Source of the DNA: Acidobacteriota bacterium | GTDB taxonomy: Bacteria; Acidobacteriota; Terriglobia; Terriglobales; Acidobacteriaceae | Length of the DNA stretch: 58,132 bases | Direction: 5' to 3' | Assembly: GCA_021806005.1 (NCBI GenBank) | Contig: JAJZDM010000012.1 | Coordinates: forward strand, 1 to 58,132 | Shown here: positions 15,376 to 24,966 of the stretch, piece after piece | Numbering within the stretch: the first letter of the stretch is position 1 | Layout: each line of letters starts with the position of its first letter | Made by a program: the position numbers and the translations under genes | The notes under the pieces: model-generated | Seen by the model: only the letters and a program-made list of their open reading frames with translations | The model's database searches: none | What the model was told of the DNA's origin: nothing

Positions 15376-16776
15376 TTACATGTTCTCGATCATCCGGGTG
15401 GCGAACTGGCTGGTCTTGACCTTGGTCGCACCCTGCATCTGGCGCTCGAAGTCATAGGTGACGTACTTCTGCTCAATGGTCTTGGCCATCGACGACTCGA
15501 TCAGGCGCGCCGCCTCGTGCCATCCCAGGAAGTCGAACATCATCACGCCGGAGAGAATCACCGAGCCCGGGTTGATCACGTCCAGATCCGCATACTTCGG
15601 AGCCGTTCCGTGGGTGGCCTCAAAGACCGCGTATCCATCGCCGATGTTGGCGCCCGGAGCGATGCCCAGACCGCCCACCTGCGCCGCCGCCGCGTCGGAG
15701 AGGTAGTCGCCGTTCAGATTGGTGGTGGCCAGCACGCTGTACTCGGAGGGACGCGTAACCACCTGCTGGAAGATCGAGTCCGCAATGCGGTCATTGATCA
15801 TCAGCTTCTTCTTCCACTGACCGTTGCCGTGGGTAGCTCCGATCTTGGCGATGACATCCTTGACCTCCTGCACCACGGAGTCCTGGAACTCCTTGGCCGC
15901 AAAGCTCAGACCCGGCTCGACCATCTCCGCGTTCTGCTCCGGCGTCAGGTTCGAGTTGGCCTCCAGATTGCCCAGAATCCAGCTCTCGCGCTCTGTCACC
16001 GTCTCGTTGCGGAACTCCTGCGTCGCTACCTCGTAGCCCCACTCGCGGAACGCTCCCTCCGTAAACTTCTGGATGTTGCCCTTGTGCACCAGCGTGACGC
16101 TCTTGCGGCCTTCAGCGAGCGCAAACTTGATCGCCGCGCGCACCAGCCGCTTGGAGCCTGTCACCGAGATGGGCTTGATGCCGATGCCCGAGTCCAGACG
16201 GATCTGCTTCTTGCCGCCCTTCAACATCTCACCGTTCAGGAACCCGATCACCTTGGCCGCCTCCGGCGTGCCCTCCTGAAACTCGATGCCGGCGTAGATG
16301 TCTTCGGTGTTCTCGCGGAAGAGCACGATGTTCATCAACTCGGGATGCTTCACCGGGCTCGGCACGCCAGGATAGTACTTCACCGGCCGCACGCACTGGT
16401 AAAGGTCCATCAACTGCCGCAGAGCCACATTCAGGCTGCGGATGCCGCCACCCACAGGGGTCGTCAGCGGTCCCTTGATGGAGACCCGAAAAGCGACCGT
16501 TGCCTTCACCGTATCCTCCGGCAACCAGTTCTTGGTCTGGGCAAAGGCCTTCTCCCCGGCGAGCACCTCGAACCACTTCACCTTGCGCTTGCCGCCATAA
16601 GCCTTCTCCACGGCAGCATCAAAGACCCGCTCAGAGGCCTTCCAGATGTCGCGTCCGGTGCCGTCGCCCTCGATAAAGGGGATAATCGGATTGTCCGGCA
16701 CGATGTATTTGCCATCTTTGTACTCAATAACCTGGCCGTCCTGCGGCACAGGAATTCCGTTGTAGCTGGTCTGCAT
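15376..16776 (-). CDS. icd: NADP-dependent isocitrate dehydrogenase
   Basis: 466 residues; the TCA-cycle enzyme that converts isocitrate to 2-oxoglutarate. [11 protein letters not shown] lies near the N-terminus, and the substrate serine is in [13 protein letters not shown], the position phosphorylated by AceK in enterobacteria. [24 protein letters not shown] and [17 protein letters not shown] follow. The coenzyme determinants match E. coli Icd: HGTAPKYAD (Lys-Tyr) and VTYDFERQM (Tyr and Arg), which indicate NADP rather than NAD. AAGGAC precedes the ATG. The long upstream region (16777-17237) carries an inverted repeat that could regulate it. Confidence 0.97.
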   Translation of the reverse strand: MQTSYNGIPVPQDGQVIEYKDGKYIVPDNPIIPFIEGDGTGRDIWKASERVFDAAVEKAYGGKRKVKWFEVLAGEKAFAQTKNWLPEDTVKATVAFRVSIKGPLTTPVGGGIRSLNVALRQLMDLYQCVRPVKYYPGVPSPVKHPELMNIVLFRENTEDIYAGIEFQEGTPEAAKVIGFLNGEMLKGGKKQIRLDSGIGIKPISVTGSKRLVRAAIKFALAEGRKSVTLVHKGNIQKFTEGAFREWGYEVATQEFRNETVTERESWILGNLEANSNLTPEQNAEMVEPGLSFAAKEFQDSVVQEVKDVIAKIGATHGNGQWKKKLMINDRIADSIFQQVVTRPSEYSVLATTNLNGDYLSDAAAAQVGGLGIAPGANIGDGYAVFEATHGTAPKYADLDVINPGSVILSGVMMFDFLGWHEAARLIESSMAKTIEQKYVTYDFERQMQGATKVKTSQFATRMIENM

Positions 16777-17182
16777 TGTCCTTAAACTCCCAGAGGTTTT
16801 CGATCGAGATCAGTGGCTCGCAGCTCGACGTCCCTTTCGGTGCGCACTCACATCCGGACATCATCGTACTCCTCCGATACTTCACTTATCGAACCGCAAA
16901 CCGATAAGCGAACGCGCGGAGAAGCTACCGCCGCTGATTTTCCAATTTTAACGCTCCTCGTCTCCACTCGCCTAACGCACCCCAAAACAGGGTCGTTTTC
17001 GGCACTCTTCCAGGGCGAGAAGCGCATGCCCCCGATGGATCCTGCGAGGCACAGATCCGCTCTTCCTGCTGCGAGCCAAAGCTCTGAGCAGGCTCCTTCA
17101 TGGGCGGCTTTGCTTCCAACCCCGGTTTGTTGCGCCGCCAGACAGCAAGTGTCGGGCGATGGGGTGCTGCGCCATCCGGAGC
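16777..17182. other. Intergenic region upstream of icd
   Basis: About 400 bp without a believable gene on either strand. It contains the 5' region of icd. The only structure I see is CTTATCG (16885-16891) and its complement CGATAAG (16902-16908) around a 10-nt spacer, about 110 bp before the icd start, a possible operator. The remainder (16920-17180) shows nothing recognisable. Confidence 0.5.
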
Positions 17183-17217
17183 CTTAAAAGAGCAGAGCCC
17201 GCCGATCAGCGGGCTCC
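17183..17217 (-). terminator. Intrinsic terminator of the OsmC-like gene
   Basis: On the minus strand gagcccgc and gcgggctc (17195-17202 with 17209-17216) form an 8-bp stem with a 6-nt loop, followed by a short T-rich stretch (TGCTCTTTTAA). It begins about 20 bp after the OsmC stop codon. Confidence 0.8.
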
Positions 17218-17237
17218 GCTTACCGCACAAGACAGGC

Positions 17238-17663
17238 TTAGTTCAGCGTGGCGTCCAGAGTGATCTCTGCCGCCTTCAACAGCCGGGAGATCGGGCAGTT
17301 GACCTTGGCTGCAGCCGCGATCTCATCGAACTTGGCCTTCTCGATGCCGGGCACCACGGACTGGTTCGAAAGGTGAATCCGGGTCACCGTGGGGCCGCTC
17401 GGAAGCATCTCGAGGGTGACGGTCGCGGTAGTCTCCACCGAGGTCGGCGTGTGGCCGGCCTTGGCCAGTTCATTGGAAAAGGCCATGGAGAAGCAGCCCG
17501 CGTGGGCGGCGGCCACCAGTTCCTCGGGGTTGGAGCCGGTACCCTCTTCAAAACGGGACTTGAAGCTGTAGGGAGTATTGTGCAGCGTCTTGCTCTGGGT
17601 GGAGAGGCTACCGTGCCCAGCCTTGAGGTCGCCGTTCCATAGAGCGGTTGCTTTGCGGTCCAT
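17238..17663 (-). CDS. OsmC-family peroxiredoxin
   Basis: 141 residues, normal for OsmC. The two redox cysteines are Cys57 in AAAHAGCFSMAFS and a second near residue 122 in VNCPISRLL. GTGSNPEELVAAAHAGCF is the family signature. OsmC proteins reduce organic hydroperoxides in the cytosol using dihydrolipoamide-type or lipoylated partners. AAAGGAG stands before the ATG at a normal distance. The permease gene on the same strand starts about 1.4 kb upstream and ends 130 bp before this gene, so joint transcription is possible but not shown. Confidence 0.95.
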   Translation of the reverse strand: MDRKATALWNGDLKAGHGSLSTQSKTLHNTPYSFKSRFEEGTGSNPEELVAAAHAGCFSMAFSNELAKAGHTPTSVETTATVTLEMLPSGPTVTRIHLSNQSVVPGIEKAKFDEIAAAAKVNCPISRLLKAAEITLDATLN

Positions 17664-17793
17664 TCAAAAATCTCCTTTCGTGATTCGATGCAGTGCATGA
17701 GATGCGCGATGCGAGTCCGCACGTTGCGTCCGCCCCTCAGGTGGCTGGCCTGCCTGCGGTCCGGCTCGACGGGGACTGCCGCGCGCCATGCGC

Positions 17794-19161
17794 TCAGAGA
17801 GATCGCATAGAAATGAACCGCACCAGGAAGAGCACGGCCAGCAGATAGAGCATCCAGTGCTGGCGGCGGAAGCCTCCGGTGGCCAGTTCGAGCGCTGCAA
17901 AGCTGATCAGGCCGAAGGAGAGGCCGGTGGCGATCGAATAGCTCAACGGAATCGTAATCACCGTGAGGAAGGCAGGGATGGCGACTCGTGGCTCGTTCCA
18001 CTCGATCGAAGAGGAACCCTTGAGCATCAACGCACCCACCAGGATGAGGGCAGGAGCCGTGGCGAAGCCGGGGATGGCCCCCGCAATCGGGGCGACAAAG
18101 ATGGCTGCCAGAAAGAGTACGCCGGTCGTAATCGACGTAACGCCGCTGCGGCCTCCCGCTGCAACCCCGGCAGCGGACTCGATATAGCTGGTCACGGTGG
18201 AGGTCCCGGCCAGAGCCCCCACCACGGTAGAGGTCGCGTCGGCCAGAAAGATACGGTTCAGCCGGGGAATCGTATGATCCTCGCCGATCAGTCCGGCCTG
18301 CTCCGCAACGGCCACCAGCGTGCCGATGTTGTCAAACAGATCGACAAACAGGAAGACAAAGATGATCTCGAAGGCGTTCAGATGCAGCGCCCCGCGTATA
18401 TCCAGATGCAGCGCCGTGGAACCAATCGCCAGAGGATTGAAGCTGGAGGGCTGGTACTTCACCTGATGCAGCAGGATGCCCAGGACCAGCGTTCCCAGCA
18501 CCCCCAGCAGCATCGCGGCCTTCACCCGGTAAGCCTGCAGAATGGCAATCAGCAGCACCCCGAAGATCGCCAGCAGCGTCGCCGGCCGGTGCAGGTCTCC
18601 AAGCGCGACCACCGTCGCAGGGCTGCGCACAATGATGCCGGCGTTCACCAGACCGATAAAGGCGATGAACAGTCCGATGCCGCCCGCCACCGCGGCATGA
18701 AGTTGATGAGGAATCGCGCCCACCAGACGCTGGCGCACGCCACCCAGCGTCAGCACCAGAAACAGAATGCCGGAGAGAAAGACCGCGCCCAGGGCCGTCT
18801 GCCAGGGGATATCCATGCCTTTGACCACGGTATAGGTGAAGTACACATTCAGCCCCATCCCCGGCGCCAGAGCCAGCGGGTAGTTCGCCAGCAGTCCCAT
18901 CAGGATGGACCCGATCGCCGCGCACAGGCAGGTACTCACCGTCACCGCAGCCAGCGGCATCCCCGTCTGCGAGAGGATGGCCGGGTTCACAAAGATGATG
19001 TAGGCCATGGTGATGAAGGTGGTAAAGCCGGCAAGAATCTCCGTTCGCCAGGTGGTCTGGTGCTCGGCGAAACGGAAGTAGGCTTCAAGACGGGAGCGCA
19101 TGCGCAGAGAGAGACCGTCTCCTTCGTGACTGCGGGAAATCAAAGACCGTGGTCTCAGCAT
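17794..19161 (-). CDS. NCS2-family purine (hypoxanthine/guanine-type) permease
   Basis: 455 residues if the ATG at 19161 is used. An in-frame ATG at 19101 gives MRSRLEAYFRFAEHQTTWRTEI, closer to typical AzgA-like N-termini, and cannot be excluded. Some 12-14 hydrophobic helices are present. Family motifs are EILAGFTTFITMAYIIFVNP, ANYPLALAPGMGLNVYFTY, FVFLFVDLFDNIGTLVAVAEQAGL and GTSTVTSYIESAAGVAAGGRSG, all characteristic of AzgA/GhxP nucleobase:proton symporters in the inner membrane. The exact purine cannot be read from sequence. It is divergent from the DUF985 gene. Confidence 0.93.
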   Translation of the reverse strand: MLRPRSLISRSHEGDGLSLRMRSRLEAYFRFAEHQTTWRTEILAGFTTFITMAYIIFVNPAILSQTGMPLAAVTVSTCLCAAIGSILMGLLANYPLALAPGMGLNVYFTYTVVKGMDIPWQTALGAVFLSGILFLVLTLGGVRQRLVGAIPHQLHAAVAGGIGLFIAFIGLVNAGIIVRSPATVVALGDLHRPATLLAIFGVLLIAILQAYRVKAAMLLGVLGTLVLGILLHQVKYQPSSFNPLAIGSTALHLDIRGALHLNAFEIIFVFLFVDLFDNIGTLVAVAEQAGLIGEDHTIPRLNRIFLADATSTVVGALAGTSTVTSYIESAAGVAAGGRSGVTSITTGVLFLAAIFVAPIAGAIPGFATAPALILVGALMLKGSSSIEWNEPRVAIPAFLTVITIPLSYSIATGLSFGLISFAALELATGGFRRQHWMLYLLAVLFLVRFISMRSL

Positions 19162-19242
19162 ACATTCTGGCTTCCAGGCTGCCGTGCCGAACCCCGCGAG
19201 CTCAGCGCCCAGGGGAAGGCGGGTCCCGGACCACGGCTGGCT

Positions 19243-19254
19243 TAAGATAGGGTC
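19243..19254 (+). promoter_or_regulatory. -10 box and leaderless start of the DUF985 gene
   Basis: TAAGAT at 19243-19248 lies exactly six bases before the ATG at 19255, leaving no room for a Shine-Dalgarno. The spacing is the same as at the polymerase gene (6864) and the PfkB gene (44178). Confidence 0.5.
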
Positions 19255-19845
19255 ATGACCTCAGAGGACGTGAAGCGGGTTCTCCATCTCCAGCCCCATC
19301 CGCGTGAGGGCGGGTGGTACAAACGCACCTGGGAGGCCGCTGAGCCACTGCCGCCGGAGGCCTTCCTCGATAGGCGATACGCTGGTCCGCGTCCAACCTC
19401 CACAGCGATCTACTATCTGTTGGAAGCCGACGCGTTCAGCCCCATGCACGTCCTGAAGAGCGACGAGATCTTTCATCACTACCTGGGCGATGCCGTGGAG
19501 ATGCTGCAACTGCTCCCGGACGGCAGCAGCCAGCGGGTCATTCTGGGCCGGGAGATTGCATCCGGGCAGAGGCCGCAGTGGGTGGTGCGGCGCGGCGTGT
19601 GGCAGGGATGCAGGTTGCTGCGCGAGGGTTCAGGAGGCGAGAGGCAGAACTCCGGGCTCGTGGGACGGGGCTCGGGGCTGTCGCCCGGGGGCTCACGGCC
19701 GTCCCCCTCGCTTGGCTGGGCGCTCCTGGGCTGCACCGTCAGCCCAGGGTTCGAGTTTGAGGACTACGAGGAAGCGCGCGCCGGGGATCTCTTGGCCAAG
19801 TGGCCGCAGCAAACCGATCTCATCCGCGCCCTCACCCACGGCTGA
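19255..19845 (+). CDS. DUF985 (Cupin_5) protein with an internal insertion
   Basis: 196 residues. LHLQPHPREGGWYKRTWEA, STAIYYLLEADAFSPMHVLKSDEIFHHYLGD, and WALLGCTVSPGFEFEDYEEA are signature blocks of the DUF985 cupin family (jelly-roll fold, related to sugar-binding cupins). His and Glu in HVLKSDEIFHHY could bind metal or ligand. Most family members have only a few residues between the WQ.(A/C)RL and WALLG strands. Here about 30 Gly/Ser/Pro/Arg-rich residues intervene (REGSGGERQNSG onward). The biochemical function of the family is not settled. Confidence 0.88.
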   Translation: MTSEDVKRVLHLQPHPREGGWYKRTWEAAEPLPPEAFLDRRYAGPRPTSTAIYYLLEADAFSPMHVLKSDEIFHHYLGDAVEMLQLLPDGSSQRVILGREIASGQRPQWVVRRGVWQGCRLLREGSGGERQNSGLVGRGSGLSPGGSRPSPSLGWALLGCTVSPGFEFEDYEEARAGDLLAKWPQQTDLIRALTHG

Positions 19846-20018
19846 GCCTCGGCACCGTACCCGCGAACCTCCACGTGAAGGCCCGTCGATGGGCCTGGAC
19901 TTGCCATCCCCCAGTTCAACTCTGCGCAAAAGCCGCGAAAGCTCCGCCAAGAAAACGCTTTCTAGGGTAAACTTCGAGCGTTGGCGATTCCACTCTCCGA
20001 TTGCGAGTAAACCTCCTT

Positions 20019-21926
20019 ATGCGTCTGCAAAGCTACCTTCTGCCCAGTCTCTTGCTTACCGTTCTTCCGGCTGCAGCGCAGCAGCCGGTACCCCGCCTTC
20101 AGATCGATACCGCGACGATCGTCCGTCCGGCCAGCCCCGGGTTGTACGGTCTGATGACCGAGGAGATCAACCACTCCTATGAGGGAGGCTTGTACGCCCA
20201 GTTGATCAGCAACAACACCTTCCGCGGCAACTGGATGAGCGTGGAGGAGTGGGGCCTCGCCATCAAGGGCGATGCGCAGGCCACCTCCCAAGTGGACCCC
20301 AAAGATGGCCCCAGCGCAGCCCTGCCCGAGAGCCTGGAGCTGAAGGTCGCCTCAGCCTCACCGTCGAGTCCGGCAGGGGTGAGCAACCCTGGATACTGGG
20401 GCATCGCCGTGCGCCCGCATACCACCTACACCGGCTCGTTCTACGCCGAAGCTGCCCCGGAGATCGGCCCGGTGACGGTAAGCCTGATCGCCAACCAGTC
20501 CGGCGCCGTGCTGGCCTCCGCGCTGGTTGCCCTCGCGGGCAGTGGATGGCGAAACTATGCCTTCCAGCTCCACACCGGTCAGACCGAGAGCTCGTCTCAG
20601 AACCACTTTGAACTCACAGTCGCCCATCCCGGAACCCTGCATCTGCAGCTCGTTACCCTGTTTCCGCCGACCTTCAACGATCAACCCAACGGTGACCGGC
20701 CGGATCTGATGGAGAAGCTGGCGGCCATGCACCCCACCTTCCTGCGGCTCCCCGGGGGCAACTACCTGGAGGGAAACTCCATCAAGGAGCGCTTTGATTG
20801 GGAGAAGACGATTGGCCCGCTGGTGGACCGGCCAGGCCATCAGGGTCCGTGGGGCTACTGGTCCACGGATCAGTTCGGGCTGCTCGAGTTTCTGGATTGG
20901 ACCGAGGATCTGCACGTTGAGCCCGTGCTGGCCGTCTATGCCGGCTACTCGCTGAAGGGTGAACATGTAAACCCGGGCAAAGACCTGGAACCTTATGTGC
21001 AGAGTGCGCTCGATGAGGTGGAGTATGTCACCGGCGACGCACACACCCGCTGGGGCGCTGAACGCGCGCGGGATGGTCATCCCGCTCCCTTCCCTCTCCA
21101 CTACATCGAGATCGGCAATGAAGACTGGTTCGATCGCAGCGGCACCTATCCCGCGCGCTTTGCGCAGTTCGCGGAGGCGCTGCGCAAGCAGTATCCGCAG
21201 TACAAGCTCATTGCAACCGGACCGGTCCAGGAGAAGCCCGGCGATCAACCCGACGTCGTCGATGATCACTACTACAAGTCGCCGGAACAGATGTTCGCCC
21301 TGGTGCATCACTACGACGCCGCGCCGCGCACCGGCCCCAAGGTCTTTGTGGGCGAGTGGGCAACGGTCTCCGCAACGCCCACGCCGGACTTTGGCGATGC
21401 CCTGGGAGACGCCGCCTGGATGACCGGCATGGAGCGCAACAGCGATCTGATCCAGATCGCCAGCTACGCTCCACTGTTTGTCAACGTTCATGACGACGCC
21501 TGGACGACCAACCTCATCGGCTACGATGCAAACTCCAGCTACGGCTCGCCAAGCTACTATGCGCAGTGCCTCTTCGCCGCGCACATGGGCGATGCCATTC
21601 CGCAGAGCTCACTGACCGGGGTCAGCCCCTCGGCCCGCTTCTTCTACTCGGTGACCGAGTCGCGGCAGAAGCGGGTACTCCACCTGAAGCTGGTGAACGC
21701 CACGACGCTGGCCCAGCCTCTGGAGCTGGCCTTGGAGAACGCAGGGGCCGGAGAGCATGTGGCCACCGTCTACTCCCTCCATGGGGCCACCTTCGCCGCT
21801 ACCAACACCCTCCAGAGTCCCACGGCGATCCATCCGGTGCAGAGCTCCCAGCACTTCAACGGCACAGATCTGAAGCTCACCGTTCCCGCACTGACTATCG
21901 AGGTCATCGATCTTCCGTTGAAGTAG
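20019..21926 (+). CDS. Secreted alpha-L-arabinofuranosidase (GH51-type)
   Basis: 635 residues from ATG 20019; a TTG at 20001 would add six. The N-terminus is a signal peptide (LLPSLLLTVLPAAAQ). A carbohydrate-binding-like beta domain (about 80-225) precedes a TIM barrel. FLRLPGGNYLEG is the family motif. The acid/base Glu lies in YIEIGNEDWF (about residue 367) and the nucleophile Glu in KVFVGEWATVS (about 446). A C-terminal beta domain follows. GH51 enzymes release arabinose from arabinan and arabinoxylan side chains. Together with the GH31 enzyme at the right edge it suggests hemicellulose use. It is convergent with prpD. Confidence 0.93.
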   Translation: MRLQSYLLPSLLLTVLPAAAQQPVPRLQIDTATIVRPASPGLYGLMTEEINHSYEGGLYAQLISNNTFRGNWMSVEEWGLAIKGDAQATSQVDPKDGPSAALPESLELKVASASPSSPAGVSNPGYWGIAVRPHTTYTGSFYAEAAPEIGPVTVSLIANQSGAVLASALVALAGSGWRNYAFQLHTGQTESSSQNHFELTVAHPGTLHLQLVTLFPPTFNDQPNGDRPDLMEKLAAMHPTFLRLPGGNYLEGNSIKERFDWEKTIGPLVDRPGHQGPWGYWSTDQFGLLEFLDWTEDLHVEPVLAVYAGYSLKGEHVNPGKDLEPYVQSALDEVEYVTGDAHTRWGAERARDGHPAPFPLHYIEIGNEDWFDRSGTYPARFAQFAEALRKQYPQYKLIATGPVQEKPGDQPDVVDDHYYKSPEQMFALVHHYDAAPRTGPKVFVGEWATVSATPTPDFGDALGDAAWMTGMERNSDLIQIASYAPLFVNVHDDAWTTNLIGYDANSSYGSPSYYAQCLFAAHMGDAIPQSSLTGVSPSARFFYSVTESRQKRVLHLKLVNATTLAQPLELALENAGAGEHVATVYSLHGATFAATNTLQSPTAIHPVQSSQHFNGTDLKLTVPALTIEVIDLPLK

Positions 21927-21964
21927 AGCCTGCATCCCGCGGGTGCAACGGACACCCACGGAAA

Positions 21965-22004
21965 GGGGCTGCGCAGGCGCATTCGGCCTGCCGCAGCCCC
22001 TTTT
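21965..22004. terminator. Terminator between convergent GH51 and prpD
   Basis: GGGGCTGCG-CAGGC pairs with GCCTG-CGCAGCCCC with one bulged C, followed by TTTT on the plus strand. On the minus strand the same stem is followed by TTTC. It probably serves both genes. Confidence 0.8.
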
Positions 22005-22027
22005 CCATCGCTCACGGCTCTCTGCCC

Positions 22028-23476
22028 CTACACCACGTAGAGGCTGACGTACTGCTCCACCGGTGTGGCTTCCAGAATGGCCTGGTCCAGAGAAGCGTTC
22101 AGGATGCGATCGCGAACCTCCGGGGAGAAGCGGCGATCGAGGTTGGCCCGGAACTTGTCCAGCAACAGAGGAACACCGTCGTTGCGGCGCAGCCGGTGGC
22201 CGATGGGGTACTCCACCACCACCTCCGGCAGATGGGCGCCATCCGTGGTCTGGACGCTGAGAGCGTTGGCAATCGAGCGCTTGTTTGGATCGTGATAGTC
22301 CTCCGTGAATCGTTCCTCTTCGACGCAGTGGATGCGGGAACGAAGCGAGTCAATCTGTGGACCCAGAACGGGGTCGCAGGCCACCGAATCCTCATAGTCC
22401 TGGGCGGTCAAACTGCCGGTAATCAACGCCACCGCCACCATGTACTGGATACAGTGGTCGCGGTCGGCCGGGTTGTTCAACGGGCCCTGCTTGTCGATGA
22501 TGCGCATGCAGGCCGAATGCGTGCGAATGGTCACACGCTGGATGGCTGCCGCGGACTTGCCCATCCCGGCCAGTTGGTGATGCAGCCGGATGGCCGCCTC
22601 CACCGCCGTCTGGGCGTGGAACTCGGCGGGAAAGGAGATCTTGAACAGGACGTTCTCCATCACATAGGAGCCATAGGGACGCTGGAACTTGAACGGCTGA
22701 CCCTTGAAGCTGACATCGTAAAATCCCCAGGTCTTGGCCGTCAGCACTGAGGGATAGCCCATCTCACCGGTGCTGGCGATCAGCGCCAGCCGAACCGCAC
22801 GCGAGGTGGCGTCGCCGGCCGCCCAGGACTTTCTGGAGCCGGTGTTGGGAGCGTGCCGGTAGGTGCGCAGCGCCTGGCCATCCACAAAGGCCAGCGAGAC
22901 CGCGTTCAGCGTCTGCTCGCGCGTCAGCTCCAGCAACTGGCAGACCACCGCCGTGGAGGCCACCTTCACCAGAATCACATGGTCCAGTCCCACCCGGTTG
23001 AAGGCGTTCTCCAGCGCCATGCAACCCTGAATCTCGTGGGCTTTGATCATCGCCGTCAGCACATCGTGCATGCGCAGCGGATGACCATTGCGACTCAGCC
23101 AGTCGGCTACCGCCAGAATCGCGCCCAGGTTATCCGAAGGATGGCCCCACTCCGCGGCCAGCCAGGTGTCGTTGAAGTCCAGCCAGCGGATCATCGTACC
23201 GATATTGAAGGCAGCCTGCACCGGGTCCAGCCGGTACGACGTGCCCGGGACACGCGCTCCATGATGCATGGTCAGGCCCGGAACCAGGGGACCGAGGAGT
23301 TTGGTGCACGCCGGAAACTCCAGCGCCTGAAGGCCGCAACCCAGCGTGTCCAGCAGACACAGGCGAGCCGTCTCATAGGCCAGTTGGCTGGTGATCTTGT
23401 AGTTGAGTGCGTAATCGACGATATCGGCGATCGGCTGGTCAAAGTGCGGGTGGGCGATCGAATTCGGTGCGGACAT
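22028..23476 (-). CDS. prpD: 2-methylcitrate dehydratase (MmgE/PrpD family)
   Basis: 482 residues from ATG 23476, chosen because GAGGAG lies five bases upstream and the family sequence starts here; the open frame further up has no similarity. PrpD dehydrates 2-methylcitrate to 2-methyl-cis-aconitate in the methylcitrate cycle. Visible family blocks are IADIVDYALNYKI, LLDTLGCGLQALEFPAC, IRWLDFNDTWLAAEWGHPSDNLGAILAVA (substrate-binding region), KAHEIQGCMALENAFNR and SRKSWAAGDATSRAVRLAL. It is the last gene of the prpB-prpC-prpD operon, 104 bp after prpC. Confidence 0.95.
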   Translation of the reverse strand: MSAPNSIAHPHFDQPIADIVDYALNYKITSQLAYETARLCLLDTLGCGLQALEFPACTKLLGPLVPGLTMHHGARVPGTSYRLDPVQAAFNIGTMIRWLDFNDTWLAAEWGHPSDNLGAILAVADWLSRNGHPLRMHDVLTAMIKAHEIQGCMALENAFNRVGLDHVILVKVASTAVVCQLLELTREQTLNAVSLAFVDGQALRTYRHAPNTGSRKSWAAGDATSRAVRLALIASTGEMGYPSVLTAKTWGFYDVSFKGQPFKFQRPYGSYVMENVLFKISFPAEFHAQTAVEAAIRLHHQLAGMGKSAAAIQRVTIRTHSACMRIIDKQGPLNNPADRDHCIQYMVAVALITGSLTAQDYEDSVACDPVLGPQIDSLRSRIHCVEEERFTEDYHDPNKRSIANALSVQTTDGAHLPEVVVEYPIGHRLRRNDGVPLLLDKFRANLDRRFSPEVRDRILNASLDQAILEATPVEQYVSLYVV

Positions 23477-23580
23477 AGACTCCTCGGAGATGGTGGTGGA
23501 GAGCTTCGGACTCCCGGGACGGAAGAAGAGGTAACACGTGGTGCAACTGTGGGCAAAGACCGCCCGGAGCTGTAGCGTGA

Positions 23581-24762
23581 CTAACCGCGCTGGGCGAGAG
23601 GGACAAAAGCAAGGTTCTCCGGACCTGTGTAGTTGGCGCTGGGGCGGATGATCTTCCCATCCGCGCGCTGCTCCATCACGTGCGCGGACCAGCCGCTGGT
23701 GCGCGCCATGGCGAAGATGGGGGTGAACATCGCCGTCGGAATGCCCATCGTGTGATAGGCCGCCGCCGAAAACCAGTCCAGATTCGGAAACATCCGCTTC
23801 ACCTCCCACAGCACAGACTCCAGCCGTTCGGCGACGTCGTAGATGCGCAGGTCGCCGGCAGCCTCGGAGAGATCGTGCGCCACCTTCTTGATCACCGCGT
23901 TGCGCGGGTCGCTGATGGTATACACCGGATGCCCGAAGCCAATGATGACCTCCTTGCTCTCGATGCGCCGGCGGATATCGGCCTCCGCTTCGTCGGGCGA
24001 GCCGTAGCGCTGTTGAATCTCCAGCGCCACCTCGTTGGCTCCGCCGTGCTTTGGCCCCTTCAACGCTCCAATCGCTCCAGCGATGCAGGAGTGCACATCC
24101 GAGCCTGTCCCGGCGATCACCCGGGCCGTAAACGTAGATGCGTTGAACTCATGCTCGGCGTAGAGAATCAACGAGGTGTGCATGGCGCGAACCCACTCCG
24201 GGCTGGCCGGCCGGCCGTGCAGCAGATGCAGAAAATGCCCGCCGATGCTGTCATCCTCGGTCTCCACCTCAATGCGATGGCCGGAGTGCGAAAAATGATA
24301 CCAGTACAGCAGCATCGAGCCCAGCGAGGCCATCAAACGGTCGGCGATGTACAGCGCAGAGGGCTCCGTATACGGCTGGGGTTCGGTCTCCACCGTGGCC
24401 AGCATGGAGACGCCCACCCGCAGCACATCCATGGGGTGCGCCGTCGCAGGAACCTGCTCCAGCGCTACCTTCACCGGTTGCGGCAGGCCGCGCAGACCGA
24501 CCAGACGCTGCTTGTAGTGCCCCAACTCCTGCGCATTCGGCAGCCTGCCGTAGAGCAGCAGATGGGCTATCTCTTCAAACTCACAGTGGGCAGCCAGATC
24601 CAGGATGTCGTAGCCGCGGTAGTGCAGGTCGTTGCCGCTGCGCCCCACCGTGCATAGAGCCGTGTTGCCGGCCGCGACCCCGGAGAGTGCGACGGACTTC
24701 TTAGGCTTGAAACCCGGGGTGGCGGCGATGCTCTGTGTCTCCGGATGCGAAGCAGTACTCAT
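23581..24762 (-). CDS. prpC: 2-methylcitrate synthase
   Basis: 393 residues from ATG 24762, preceded by a strong GAGGAGG. The citrate-synthase fold is shown by [29 protein letters not shown], the active-site His in [13 protein letters not shown] and the second His in [14 protein letters not shown], with [15 protein letters not shown] later. Sequence alone does not separate methylcitrate from citrate synthases well, but the place between prpB and prpD makes propionyl-CoA plus oxaloacetate the expected substrates. A hairpin lies between this gene and prpB. Confidence 0.95.
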   Translation of the reverse strand: MSTASHPETQSIAATPGFKPKKSVALSGVAAGNTALCTVGRSGNDLHYRGYDILDLAAHCEFEEIAHLLLYGRLPNAQELGHYKQRLVGLRGLPQPVKVALEQVPATAHPMDVLRVGVSMLATVETEPQPYTEPSALYIADRLMASLGSMLLYWYHFSHSGHRIEVETEDDSIGGHFLHLLHGRPASPEWVRAMHTSLILYAEHEFNASTFTARVIAGTGSDVHSCIAGAIGALKGPKHGGANEVALEIQQRYGSPDEAEADIRRRIESKEVIIGFGHPVYTISDPRNAVIKKVAHDLSEAAGDLRIYDVAERLESVLWEVKRMFPNLDWFSAAAYHTMGIPTAMFTPIFAMARTSGWSAHVMEQRADGKIIRPSANYTGPENLAFVPLAQRG

Positions 24763-24780
24763 ATTCCTCCTCTTGAAAAG

Positions 24781-24802
24781 GCCCGGGGGCATAGACCCGG
24801 GC
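24781..24802 (-). promoter_or_regulatory. Intercistronic hairpin between prpB and prpC
   Basis: GCCCGGG at 24781-24787 pairs with CCCGGGC at 24796-24802. On the minus strand the stem is followed by CTTTTC and then the prpC ribosome binding site. It resembles a weak terminator or a 3'-end stabiliser that would let prpB and prpC differ in expression. Confidence 0.45.
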
Positions 24803-24966
24803 GTCGCTACCGCAGTTCAGGCTCCTCTCAGGCAGATCAGAGCCGGTGTGGAGGCAGATCTACCGGCTGACCTGGCGACTCCTCCTGATCCTTACGGCTA
24901 CCTCTCGCGCCTGGCTTCCCTTCTCTCCGGCTCTCCGTTCCTTGGCTCTCCGTTCTTCCTCTCCCG

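Noticed and set aside
15517-16785. 422-codon frame on the plus strand across icd
   Set aside because: Antisense of a well-conserved enzyme; composition is His/Arg/Leu-rich and random.
17788-19245. 485-codon frame on the plus strand across the purine permease
   Set aside because: Gln/Arg/His-rich shadow of a clear NCS2 permease on the minus strand.
24880-24966. Pyrimidine-rich stretch with repeated ctctccgttc units, considered as a repeat array or regulatory tract
   Set aside because: Only two imperfect units; it is the short gap after prpB and shows no further structure.
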